Origin: Pseudomonas sp. H3(2019)
GTDB taxonomy: Bacteria > Pseudomonadota > Gammaproteobacteria > Pseudomonadales > Pseudomonadaceae
Direction of reading: 5' to 3'
NCBI RefSeq assembly: GCF_007713465.1
Contig: NZ_VMSG01000026.1
Span: forward strand, 29,922 to 93,921
Length of the DNA: 64,000 nt
Below are positions 26,062-34,208 of the stretch, piece after piece (position 1 is the first letter of the stretch; each line of letters begins with the position of its first letter). A program made the position numbers and the translations under genes. Under the pieces are notes generated by a model. It was not told where the DNA came from and did no database searches. It saw only the letters and a list, made by a program, of their open reading frames with translations.

Positions 26062-26831
26062 GCACTCCAGCCGATTTCGCCGCCGCCCTGCTTGATCCTC
26101 AACGGCCCTGCCCTGACGGGTTGTTCAGCGCCAACGGGGCTGATCCGGCCAGCCGTTTCGCGGTGTATCGCAATAACGTGCAGAGCTCGCTGATCAACGC
26201 CTTGGCCGACAGTTATCCAGTGGTTTCGCAGTTGGTCGGCGATGAATTCTTCCGGGCCATGGCCCAGCTCTATGTGCGAGATTTCCCACCGACCAGTGCG
26301 CTGATCAACGACTACGGCAGTGACTTCGCCAGTTTCATCGAGCACTTTGCACCGGCCGCTTCAGTGCCTTATCTCGCAGATGTTGCGCGCCTGGAACGCT
26401 TGCGGGTGATGGCCTATCACGCAGCGGATGCCAATGCCGTCGAGCCTGCCCGGATTGCTGCTGCGTTGGCTGCTCCCGAAGCGCTCGCACAGCTGCACAT
26501 CCATCTGCATCCCTCAACGTTCACGCTGAGTTCGCCGTACGCCACCGTTGCGCTATGGGCCGCCCACCAGACTGACACACCGCCCCGGAACCTCGAGCCG
26601 TATCACCCGCAAAGCGCGCTGGTGCTGCGCAACGGCCTGGAGGTTGAGGTCTTTGCGATCGATGTCGGCACTGCGACCTTCATCCACAGCCTGCAAAACA
26701 ACCACCCTCTAGGGCAAGCAGTAGCCGATGCCCTGAACGCCGCACCGGCGTTCGACCCGAGTCAGTGCCTGGCGCTGCTGATCGGCCACAACGCCATCAT
26801 CCACCTGCAACACGACAAGGTATCGCCATGA
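26058..26831 (+). CDS. bufC: DUF2063 partner protein of the DUF692 enzyme (MbnC-like)
   Basis: 257 residues. The N-terminal DUF2063 domain (about 5-95) has the typical FAVYRNNVQSSLINALADSYPVV and GDEFFRAMAQLYV. The C-terminal part is variable, with an RRE-like role proposed for such proteins in presenting the precursor to the DUF692 enzyme. It overlaps bufB (ATGA) and doxX (ATGA), so all are probably translated together. Confidence 0.86.
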   Translation: MSTPADFAAALLDPQRPCPDGLFSANGADPASRFAVYRNNVQSSLINALADSYPVVSQLVGDEFFRAMAQLYVRDFPPTSALINDYGSDFASFIEHFAPAASVPYLADVARLERLRVMAYHAADANAVEPARIAAALAAPEALAQLHIHLHPSTFTLSSPYATVALWAAHQTDTPPRNLEPYHPQSALVLRNGLEVEVFAIDVGTATFIHSLQNNHPLGQAVADALNAAPAFDPSQCLALLIGHNAIIHLQHDKVSP

Positions 26832-27331
26832 ACACCCGCACCGAACACCCGAACGCCATCACTCGTCTGATCGAGCAAATCATCGAACTGTTCGAGAAAA
26901 TCCCCCACAGCCTGATCGCCTTCGTTGCACGTTTCTCCATTGCCGCGGTGTTCTGGAAGTCCGGGCAAACCAAGGTCGAGGGCCTGGCCATCGACCTGTT
27001 CGACGGTACCTTCCAGCTCGGTATTCCGCACCTCGCGGACTCGACCATTCCGTTGTTCCAAAGCGAATACCACGTGCCGTTGCTGTCCCCGGAACTGGCG
27101 GCGCACATGGCGGCCTTCGCCGAGCACTTCTTCCCGATCCTGATCCTCGTCGGCTTCGCCACTCGCTTCTCGGCCCTGGCGCTGCTGGGCATGACCCTGA
27201 CCATTCAAACCTTTGTCTACCCGGACGCCTACCCGACTCACGGTACCTGGGCGGCCATTCTGTTGTACCTGATGGCCAGAGGGCCGGGCGTGCTATCGAT
27301 CGATCATCTGATCGCCAAACGTTATCGCTGA
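26828..27331 (+). CDS. DoxX-family membrane protein of the bufferin operon
   Basis: A 167-residue integral membrane protein with four hydrophobic segments. FVARFSIAAVFWKSGQTKVEG near residue 35 and FFPILILVGFATRFSALALLGMTL are the usual DoxX patterns. DoxX-like genes commonly end DUF2282-DUF692-DUF2063 operons; the proposed role is quinone or thiol redox chemistry at the inner membrane, unproven. It starts inside the bufC stop and its 3' end overlaps the convergent LysR gene by 10 bp. Confidence 0.88.
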   Translation: MNTRTEHPNAITRLIEQIIELFEKIPHSLIAFVARFSIAAVFWKSGQTKVEGLAIDLFDGTFQLGIPHLADSTIPLFQSEYHVPLLSPELAAHMAAFAEHFFPILILVGFATRFSALALLGMTLTIQTFVYPDAYPTHGTWAAILLYLMARGPGVLSIDHLIAKRYR

Positions 27332-28236
27332 AGCCGATCCAGCGCTTCGCCGCTGCGCTTGAACCATCTCATCAGGTAGTCGGCCAATACTTGCGTGCGC
27401 TTGGGCAAGCCGCCCTGATACGGGTGCACCAGATACATCGGCATTCTGCGCGTCTGATAGTCGCGCAGCAGCCAGCGCAAACGGCCATCGGCCAGCTCAG
27501 CCTGCAGCAAATAAGAAGGCAGGCGCGCGATCCCCGCGTGGGCAAGCGCAGCCTTCTTCAGCAGGTTGTAGTGGTTACTGGCGAACGGCCCCGAGACCCG
27601 CACCCGCAACAGTTCATGTTGCTGGTGATACAGCCACTCTTCCCGACCGCTGTAATGGCTGTTGAGCAAGCAACGATGATCGGCCAGGTCCGCCGGCGTC
27701 TGCGGCTCACCAAACTGCTCAAGATAAGCCGGGCTGGCGCAGGTCATCTCGTTCCAGGCCAGCAGCGGCTTGGCCACCATTCGCTCGTCGTTGGCCACCT
27801 CTGAACGAATCGCCAGATCGAACCCGTCCCGCGACAAGTCGCGGTAACTGTTGTTCAGCTCAAGTTCGATCTGCACGTCGGGGTACTCTTGGGAAAATTC
27901 CAGCAGCAATCCATCGAAAAAGGTCTCCCCCAGCGACACCGGAACCGTTATCCGAATCGGCCCTGCCATATCGTCCTTCAACCGTGCCAGGGCCTGTCGC
28001 GCCCGCTCGACCTGAATCACCAGCGCCTGCGCTTGCGGCAACAGCGCCGCACCGGCCGCCGTCAGGCTCAAACGCCGTGTGGTTCGCTGCAACAGCACCA
28101 CGCTGAAACGTGTTTCCAGCTGACTGATGCGCTTGGACAGCTGCCCCTTGCTACACCCCAGTTGCTGCGCTGCCAGCGTGAAACTGCCGGCCTCGATCAA
28201 CACTGCAAACGCCGCCAGATCATCCATTTCGCTCAT
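27322..28236 (-). CDS. LysR-family transcriptional regulator
   Basis: 304 residues from ATG 28236 (MSEMDDLAAFAVLIEAGSF); the open frame continues upstream but those codons overlap the divergent promoter. The N-terminal winged helix includes QLGCSKGQLSKRISQLETRF, and the C-terminal periplasmic-binding-like effector domain (about 90-300) begins IRITVPVSLGETFFDGLL. It belongs to the large CrgA/DmlR-like group. It is divergent from the SDR at 28341 with a 104-bp shared gap, so it most likely controls that gene. Confidence 0.9.
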   Translation of the reverse strand: MSEMDDLAAFAVLIEAGSFTLAAQQLGCSKGQLSKRISQLETRFSVVLLQRTTRRLSLTAAGAALLPQAQALVIQVERARQALARLKDDMAGPIRITVPVSLGETFFDGLLLEFSQEYPDVQIELELNNSYRDLSRDGFDLAIRSEVANDERMVAKPLLAWNEMTCASPAYLEQFGEPQTPADLADHRCLLNSHYSGREEWLYHQQHELLRVRVSGPFASNHYNLLKKAALAHAGIARLPSYLLQAELADGRLRWLLRDYQTRRMPMYLVHPYQGGLPKRTQVLADYLMRWFKRSGEALDRLQR

Positions 28237-28340
28237 GGATTGTTTCCATTTGAAAACCAAAGGTTGCCCATTAGCACGCTTATCAATAAAAAAAACCACA
28301 CTAAACTGAAACCTCGTCCAACCCATAAAGGAGCAGCACG

Positions 28341-28940
28341 ATGAAAATTCTACTGATTGGCGCCAGCGGTACTGTGGGCTCGGCCATTGATCGCGAACTG
28401 GCACCGCGCCATGAAATCGTCCGCATTGGCCGCAAGAGCGGAGATTTTCAGGTGGATATCAGTGACAGCGAGTCCATCCGCCAACTGTTCAAACAGACCG
28501 GCACTTTCGATGCGCTGATCTGCGCCGCCGGCAGCGTCAACTTCGTGCCACTGGCGAACATGACCGAAAAAGACTTCGAGCTGGGCTTGCGAGACAAGCT
28601 GATGGGCCAGGTCAATCTGCTGTTGATCGGCCGGGATTTCGCCAACGACGGTGCGTCGTTCACCTTCACCACCGGTATTCTCAGCCACGATCCGATTCGT
28701 ACCGGCAGCTCGGCGTCGATGGTCAACGGCGCACTGGACAGTTTCGTAAAAGCGGCGGCTATCGAATTGCCACGCGGTCTGCGGATCAACTCGGTCAGCC
28801 CTAACGTACTGGTTGAAGCCATGGGCAGTTACGCACCGTACTTCCGTGGATTCAAACCGGTCCCAGCCGCCGATGTGGCGCTGGCCTACGCGAAAAGCGT
28901 AGAAGGCTTGCAGACTGGCCAGACCTATAACGTCGGCTAA
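28341..28940 (+). CDS. Short-chain dehydrogenase/reductase-like protein
   Basis: A 199-residue Rossmann-fold protein. The N-terminus KILLIGASGTVGSAIDREL is the NAD(P)-binding glycine motif, and ICAAGSVNF corresponds to the NNAG motif. The usual catalytic YxxxK is not evident: the equivalent stretch reads SASMVNGALDSFVKAAA. It is shorter than classical SDRs (about 250). A good AAAGGAG ribosome site precedes the ATG. The LysR gene is divergent. Substrate unknown. Confidence 0.85.
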   Translation: MKILLIGASGTVGSAIDRELAPRHEIVRIGRKSGDFQVDISDSESIRQLFKQTGTFDALICAAGSVNFVPLANMTEKDFELGLRDKLMGQVNLLLIGRDFANDGASFTFTTGILSHDPIRTGSSASMVNGALDSFVKAAAIELPRGLRINSVSPNVLVEAMGSYAPYFRGFKPVPAADVALAYAKSVEGLQTGQTYNVG

Positions 28941-29034
28941 GAACGACGCGTTTTACAGGAAGGCAGGCGCACTGCAGGGTTGTGATGAGCGGTCAGCCTG
29001 AGTAACGTGGCGGCACTTGTCTGGAGACCCAACG

Positions 29035-29709
29035 ATGCGTGCTGCCCGTTCCCTGATGTTTGTCGCCCTGCTTCCTGTATTCGCTGGTTGCCAGTTGCTG
29101 CAGAGCCAGCCTGAGAAACCGTCCATGGCGGGCCTGACCCGCATGCAGGGCGAACTCAGCATGGACACTGGCAAGCTGATGTTTCAGCCGTGCCAGGAAA
29201 ACAAGTTGTATGTCGTCAATGACGCCGGCAGCACCAGCATCCTGCAGGAAGCCGCAACGCTGGCGGGCTCGCAGCACAAGATTTTCGCTGACGTGCGCGG
29301 CCGGGTTGCCACTGGCAAATCAGCTGATGCGGGTGCCCAGTTCGACGTGCAGCAGCTATACCGCGTCGAACGCTCGGGCACAGCCTGTGAAGACCCCAAC
29401 TTCCAGCGGCTGATCTTGCGTGCCAGCGGTAATACGCCCGACTGGAACGTCAAGGTCAACACCAAGGGCATGGTGATCGAGCGTACCGGCCAGCCAGCGC
29501 TGGCCTTACCGTTTCTGGAAGAACAACTCGGTGACGGACGTTTCAGCCTCAGTAGCGAAGCCAATGACCAACACGTTGAACTCTGGATCGCACCACAACG
29601 CTGCGTCGACAGCACCCACGGCAGCGTTCAATTCATGAGCGCCGAGTTGCGGGTCAACGGTCAGGTACAACGTGGCTGCGCGTATTTCGGCGGCTCGCGT
29701 AACGACTGA
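29035..29709 (+). CDS. Lipoprotein, COG3650-like
   Basis: A 224-residue envelope lipoprotein. The lipobox is LPVFAGC with Cys at about residue 18. The body shows a pattern I associate with COG3650 proteins: VELWIAPQRCVDSTHGSVQF and a C-terminal VNGQVQRGCAYFGG, where two Cys could form a disulfide. Role unknown. The start at ATG 29035 has a GGAGA ribosome site; upstream in-frame codons lack a signal sequence. It probably forms its own unit before the flavoprotein gene. Confidence 0.75.
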   Translation: MRAARSLMFVALLPVFAGCQLLQSQPEKPSMAGLTRMQGELSMDTGKLMFQPCQENKLYVVNDAGSTSILQEAATLAGSQHKIFADVRGRVATGKSADAGAQFDVQQLYRVERSGTACEDPNFQRLILRASGNTPDWNVKVNTKGMVIERTGQPALALPFLEEQLGDGRFSLSSEANDQHVELWIAPQRCVDSTHGSVQFMSAELRVNGQVQRGCAYFGGSRND

Positions 29710-29819
29710 TTCGACAGGATGCTGTTTTAGCCTCACCGGAACGGGCCGTTGAGGCTTATAATCACCGGTTTGTGAAACGCCTTTGGCGCAGTTGTGCGCC
29801 CCGCGAACCGGATCCCGTC

Positions 29820-31433
29820 ATGTTACGAATCACCGAACTCAAGCTGCCGATCGACCATCCCGAAGAAGACCTGCGGCCTGCCATCGTGCAACGCCTGGGC
29901 ATCGCCAGTGATGACCTGCTCGATTTCACCTTGTTCAAGCGCAGCTACGACGCGCGCAAAAAATCTTCCGAACTGTGCTTCATCTACACCATCGACCTTA
30001 GTGTGCGCGATGAGGCGAAGTTGCTGCACACGTTCGCCGACGACCGTAACGTCAATACGGCGCCGGATATCAGCTACAAGGTCGTTGGCCAGGCTCCGAC
30101 GGATTTGAGCCAACGACCGATCGTGGTCGGTTTCGGCCCGTGCGGGATTTTCGCCGGGCTGCTGCTGGCGCAGATGGGCTTCAAGCCGATCATTCTCGAG
30201 CGCGGCACAGAAGTGCGTCAGCGCACCAAGGACACCTGGGGTCTGTGGCGCAAAAGCGTGCTGAATCCCGAGTCCAACGTGCAATTCGGTGAAGGCGGCG
30301 CGGGGACATTCTCTGACGGCAAGCTGTACAGCCAGATCAAGGATCCCAAGCACCATGGTCGCAAAGTCCTGCACGAATTCGTCAAGGCCGGCGCGCCGGA
30401 AGAGATCCTCTACGTCAGTAAACCGCACATCGGTACGTTCCGTCTGACGGGCGTCGTCGAAAACATGCGTGAGCAGATTCGTGCGCTGGGCGGTGAAGTA
30501 CGCTTCCAGCAAAAAGTCTCTGACGTGCTGATCGAAGACGGCCAGTTGACCGGTGTCGAGCTCGCCAGCGGCGAACAGATCCACTCGAAACACGTGATTC
30601 TTGCCCTTGGCCACAGCGCCCGCGACACCTTCCGCATGCTCCACGGTCGTGGCGTGTTCATGGAAGCCAAGCCGTTTTCGGTAGGTTTCCGTATCGAACA
30701 CCCGCAATCGCTGATCGACAGCGCGCGCCTGGGTAAATATGCCGGTCACCCGAAACTCGGTGCCGCCGACTACAAACTGGTGCACCACGCCAAGAATGGT
30801 CGCTCGGTCTACAGCTTCTGCATGTGCCCGGGCGGTACGGTGGTGGCGGCGACTTCCGAGCCGAACCGTGTGGTGACCAACGGCATGAGCCAGTATTCGC
30901 GTAACGAACGTAACGCGAACTCCGGGATTGTTGTGGGCATCACCCCGGAAGTCGACTATCCGGGCGGCCCATTGGCGGGGATCGAGTTGCAGGAACGTCT
31001 GGAGTCCCACGCCTTTGTGCTGGGTGGCAGCAACTACGAAGCACCGGCGCAACTGGTCGGCGATTTCATCGCCGGCAAGCCGTCGACGGCGCTGGGCAGC
31101 GTCGAACCCTCCTACAAACCCGGGGTTGCACTGGGTGATCTGGCACTGGCGTTGCCGGCGTTTGCCATCGACGCCATTCGTGAAGCCTTGCCAGCCTTCG
31201 AGAAGCAGATTCGCGGCTACTCGCTGCACGACGCGGTGCTGACCGGGATCGAGACCCGCACCTCTTCGCCGCTGCGGATTACCCGTAACGAGTCGATGCA
31301 AAGCCTGAACGTCAAAGGCCTGTTCCCGGCCGGTGAAGGCGCCGGTTATGCCGGTGGGATCCTGTCGGCGGGTGTCGACGGGATTCGCATTGCCGAAGCC
31401 GTGGCGCGGGATATTCTCGGTATCGAGGCCTGA
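29820..31433 (+). CDS. FAD-dependent dehydrogenase, COG2509 family
   Basis: A 537-residue cytoplasmic flavoprotein. The N-terminal 95 residues form the small ferredoxin-like domain typical of this family (MLRITELKLPIDHPEEDLRP), then the dinucleotide-binding VVGFGPCGIFAGLLLAQMG near residue 105. Also seen are NVQFGEGGAGTFSDGKLYS and the C-terminal FAD motif LFPAGEGAGYAGGILSAGVDG. Reaction unknown. The start is ATG 29820; the upstream extension lacks family character. Confidence 0.88.
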   Translation: MLRITELKLPIDHPEEDLRPAIVQRLGIASDDLLDFTLFKRSYDARKKSSELCFIYTIDLSVRDEAKLLHTFADDRNVNTAPDISYKVVGQAPTDLSQRPIVVGFGPCGIFAGLLLAQMGFKPIILERGTEVRQRTKDTWGLWRKSVLNPESNVQFGEGGAGTFSDGKLYSQIKDPKHHGRKVLHEFVKAGAPEEILYVSKPHIGTFRLTGVVENMREQIRALGGEVRFQQKVSDVLIEDGQLTGVELASGEQIHSKHVILALGHSARDTFRMLHGRGVFMEAKPFSVGFRIEHPQSLIDSARLGKYAGHPKLGAADYKLVHHAKNGRSVYSFCMCPGGTVVAATSEPNRVVTNGMSQYSRNERNANSGIVVGITPEVDYPGGPLAGIELQERLESHAFVLGGSNYEAPAQLVGDFIAGKPSTALGSVEPSYKPGVALGDLALALPAFAIDAIREALPAFEKQIRGYSLHDAVLTGIETRTSSPLRITRNESMQSLNVKGLFPAGEGAGYAGGILSAGVDGIRIAEAVARDILGIEA

Positions 31434-31442
31434 CACACAGTA

Positions 31443-31509
31443 GATCGTTCCCACGCTTGGGACGCAGAGCGTCCCTGGCTGCATTCCCACGCGGAGCGTG
31501 GGAACGATC
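31443..31509. repeat. Composite REP element, GATCGTTCCCACGC family
   Basis: GATCGTTCCCACGC at the left, GCGTGGGAACGATC at the right, with GGGACGCAGAGCGTCCC nested between. It lies between two convergent genes and may terminate both. Confidence 0.88.
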
Positions 31510-31521
31510 AATCCGCCGCGA

Positions 31522-32616
31522 TCAGATACCTGCGCGCAACACGCTGGCCGGCAGCGGCTCACCGCGCTCGACACTGGCCGCAACGGCTGCGATCAGGCCA
31601 CTCAACTCATAACCCTGAGCCTTCAACCAGTCCTGATTGTAATAGGTGGTCGCGTAGCGTTCGCCGCTATCGCACAGAATCGCCACGATCGAGCCACTCT
31701 CCCCCGCTGCCACCATCTGCTGCGCCGCCATCAAGGCGCCGATCAGGTTGGTCCCGCTCGAGCCTCCCACATGCCGGCCCAGACGCTGCGCCAAATAATG
31801 CATGGCCGCCAGCGACAACGCGTCCGGCACCTTGACCATCGCATCGATTACCTTCGGCAAGAACGACGCCTCGACCCGCGGCCGGCCAATGCCTTCGATC
31901 CGCGAACCACAATCCAGGCGCAAGCTCGCGTCGCCGGTCTGGTAGTACTCGAAGAACACCGAACGCTCGGCATCGGCGCACAACACGCGGGTGCAATGCT
32001 GGCGATAACGCACGTAGCGCCCCAAGGTCGCGGTGGTGCCGCCCGTTCCAGGGCTGGAAATCAGCCAGCTCGGTTCAGGATGACGTTCGAAACGCATTTG
32101 CTGAAAAATCGACTCGGCAATGTTGTTGTTGGCTCGCCAGTCGGTGGCGCGTTCGGCATAGGTGAACTGGTCGATGAAATGGCCATCGTGCTCCCGGGCC
32201 AGACGCTCAGACTCGGCGTAGATCTGCGTCGGGTCCTGCACCAGATGGCTTTTTCCACCATAAAAGGCGATCTGCGCGATCTTTTCCTGAGACGTGGTGG
32301 CCGGCATCACGGCAATGAACGGCAAACCGAGCAAGCGCGCGAAATACGCCTCGGAGATTGCCGTCGAACCACTGGACGCCTCGATCACCGGCGCTCCCGG
32401 CTTGAGCCAGCCGTTACACAGCGCATAAAGGAACAGTGAGCGCGCCAACCGATGTTTGAGGCTACCGGTGGGGTGACTGGACTCATCCTTGAAGTACAAC
32501 TCGATGCCCGGCAATCCCGGCAGTGGCAAAGGGATCAGGTGCGTATCGGCGCTGCGCTGGAAGTCGGCTTCGATGATCCGGATGGCTTCGCGGGCCCACT
32601 GACGGTTGTCGCTCAT
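31522..32616 (-). CDS. PLP-dependent L-cysteine desulfhydrase, Cds1-like
   Basis: 364 residues, fold type II PLP enzyme related to cysteine synthase. The Schiff-base Lys lies in HPTGSLKHRLARSLF, the substrate loop is EASSGSTAISEAYFA, and the phosphate-binding loop is SSPGTGGTTATLGRY. The N-terminus NRQWAREAIRIIEADFQRSA and the motif ALCNGWLKPG resemble mycobacterial Cds1, which releases H2S from cysteine. It could instead act in cysteine or homologue synthesis. The start at ATG 32616 (MSDNRQW) is preferred to the longer frame at 32667. Confidence 0.82.
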   Translation of the reverse strand: MSDNRQWAREAIRIIEADFQRSADTHLIPLPLPGLPGIELYFKDESSHPTGSLKHRLARSLFLYALCNGWLKPGAPVIEASSGSTAISEAYFARLLGLPFIAVMPATTSQEKIAQIAFYGGKSHLVQDPTQIYAESERLAREHDGHFIDQFTYAERATDWRANNNIAESIFQQMRFERHPEPSWLISSPGTGGTTATLGRYVRYRQHCTRVLCADAERSVFFEYYQTGDASLRLDCGSRIEGIGRPRVEASFLPKVIDAMVKVPDALSLAAMHYLAQRLGRHVGGSSGTNLIGALMAAQQMVAAGESGSIVAILCDSGERYATTYYNQDWLKAQGYELSGLIAAVAASVERGEPLPASVLRAGI

Positions 32617-32899
32617 GGTCTTTTTCTCGTTGAATCGAATAGGCGTAGGAAAACTTGGCGGTGACAACAGGCAACGGATTGACCTTGTCGAAAGGCTCAG
32701 TCAACAAGCTTAGGAAAAAACCCGCATAACGCACAGGTACAGCTGAGGCCCAATACGCCAGCCAACTGCTAGGCTCAGGCCGGGTCCCGGAGAGATCGTT
32801 GTAACGACATATAACAAAAAAGAATATAACTTTTGTTTTAACAACTAACCGTACGGGTTAGGGTGGTCCACCTTTTGAATCGATAGATGGAGAGCGACC

Positions 32900-34087
32900 T
32901 TGCCTCTGCGTAGCACTTTCACGCGTTTCTTTCAGTTGGAAGCTGCCAGCGGTCTGTTATTGATTGCCGCTGCAGCTCTTGCCCTGATCATCAACAACTC
33001 ACCGCTGTCCTGGCTCTATAACGGCCTGCTGGACACTCCCGTGGTCGCCCAGATCGGCGCCCTGAAAATCGCCAAGCCGCTGTTGTTATGGATCAACGAC
33101 GGCCTGATGGCGATGTTCTTCCTGTTGATCGGCCTTGAGGTCAAACGCGAAATCCTTGAAGGTCATCTGTCCAAACCGTCGCAGATCGTCCTGCCGGGTG
33201 CAGCGGCCATCGGCGGCATGGTCGTGCCGGCGCTGATCTACTGGTTCCTCAACAAGGACAACCCGTCAGCCCTGGGCGGTTGGGCGATCCCGATGGCCAC
33301 TGATATCGCCTTCGCCCTCGGCGTACTCGCCTTGCTGGGCAAGCGTGTGCCGGTCTCGCTGAAGCTGTTTTTGATGACCCTGGCAATCATTGATGACCTG
33401 GGTGCAATCATCGTCATCGCGATCTTCTACTCCGGCGCATTGTCGACGCTGTCGTTGATGCTGGCCGCAGCCTGTCTGGTGGCGCTGGTGGCGATGAATC
33501 GGCTAGGCGTGGTCAAGCTCGGCCCCTACATGATCATTGGCCTGATTCTATGGGTGTGTGTACTCAAGAGCGGTGTCCACGCCACACTGGCTGGTGTAAC
33601 ACTGGCGTTCTGCATTCCGCTACGTACCAAAAACGCTGAACCGTCACCGTTGCTGAGCCTGGAGCACGCGCTGCACCCTTGGGTGGCCTTCGGTATCCTG
33701 CCGTTGTTCGCTTTCGCCAATGCTGGTGTTTCACTGGCTGGCGTTAACCTTGAGAGTTTCACCCACCACGTACCGATGGGCATTGCTGCCGGTTTGCTGC
33801 TGGGCAAGACCGTTGGTGTCTTCGGCCTGACCTGGCTCGCCGTGAAGATAGGCATTGCAGCCCTCCCCGCTGGCGCCAATTGGGGCCAGGTACTCGGCGT
33901 GGCGATCCTTTGCGGTATCGGTTTCACCATGAGCCTGTTTGTCGGCTCCCTGGCCTTTGTGCCGGGCAGCAGCGAATACGCCGGCATGGACCGCATGGGC
34001 ATTCTCACCGGCTCGATCCTCGCTGCATTGATCGGTTACGCGGTGACCGCAGCGGCCAGTCGCAAGAGCGCCGCTCTGACCTCTTGA
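32900..34087 (+). CDS. nhaA: Na+/H+ antiporter NhaA
   Basis: A 395-residue inner-membrane antiporter with about 12 helices that exports Na+ (and Li+) in exchange for protons. The paired transport aspartates sit in LAIIDDLGAIIVIAIFYSG, the preceding helix reads PMATDIAFALGVLALLG, and the N-terminal INNSPLSWLYN is typical. The start is TTG 32900, chosen because GGAGAG lies five bases upstream and the product begins PLRSTFTRFF. It is monocistronic, with AT-rich promoter sequence before it. Confidence 0.94.
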   Translation: MPLRSTFTRFFQLEAASGLLLIAAAALALIINNSPLSWLYNGLLDTPVVAQIGALKIAKPLLLWINDGLMAMFFLLIGLEVKREILEGHLSKPSQIVLPGAAAIGGMVVPALIYWFLNKDNPSALGGWAIPMATDIAFALGVLALLGKRVPVSLKLFLMTLAIIDDLGAIIVIAIFYSGALSTLSLMLAAACLVALVAMNRLGVVKLGPYMIIGLILWVCVLKSGVHATLAGVTLAFCIPLRTKNAEPSPLLSLEHALHPWVAFGILPLFAFANAGVSLAGVNLESFTHHVPMGIAAGLLLGKTVGVFGLTWLAVKIGIAALPAGANWGQVLGVAILCGIGFTMSLFVGSLAFVPGSSEYAGMDRMGILTGSILAALIGYAVTAAASRKSAALTS

Positions 34088-34160
34088 TCATCAAAGACAG
34101 AACCCAGGTACATCCAGGACTAGTCCTACAGCCACGATAAGCCACGTTCGATAACGTCGT

Positions 34161-34180
34161 GCAGCCCTTCACAGGGCTGC
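34161..34180. terminator. Hairpin between nhaA and the bacteriocin gene
   Basis: GCAGCCC-TTCACA-GGGCTGC, a 7-bp stem without a T run, 29 bp before the bacteriocin start. A second 12-bp palindrome AGGACTAGTCCT lies at 34116-34127. Either could be an operator or attenuator; no LexA box was recognised. Confidence 0.4.
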
Positions 34181-34208
34181 CGATGGACGAACCGAACAAG
34201 GACAATCA

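Noticed and set aside
29823..31583. 586-codon open frame on the minus strand opposite the flavoprotein gene
   Set aside because: No domain recognised, and composition is typical of a reverse shadow; the plus-strand FAD motifs are clear.
34116..34127. AGGACTAGTCCT palindrome considered as a LexA/SOS box for the bacteriocin
   Set aside because: It does not match CTGT-N8-ACAG, and no other LexA-like site was seen, so SOS control is not claimed.
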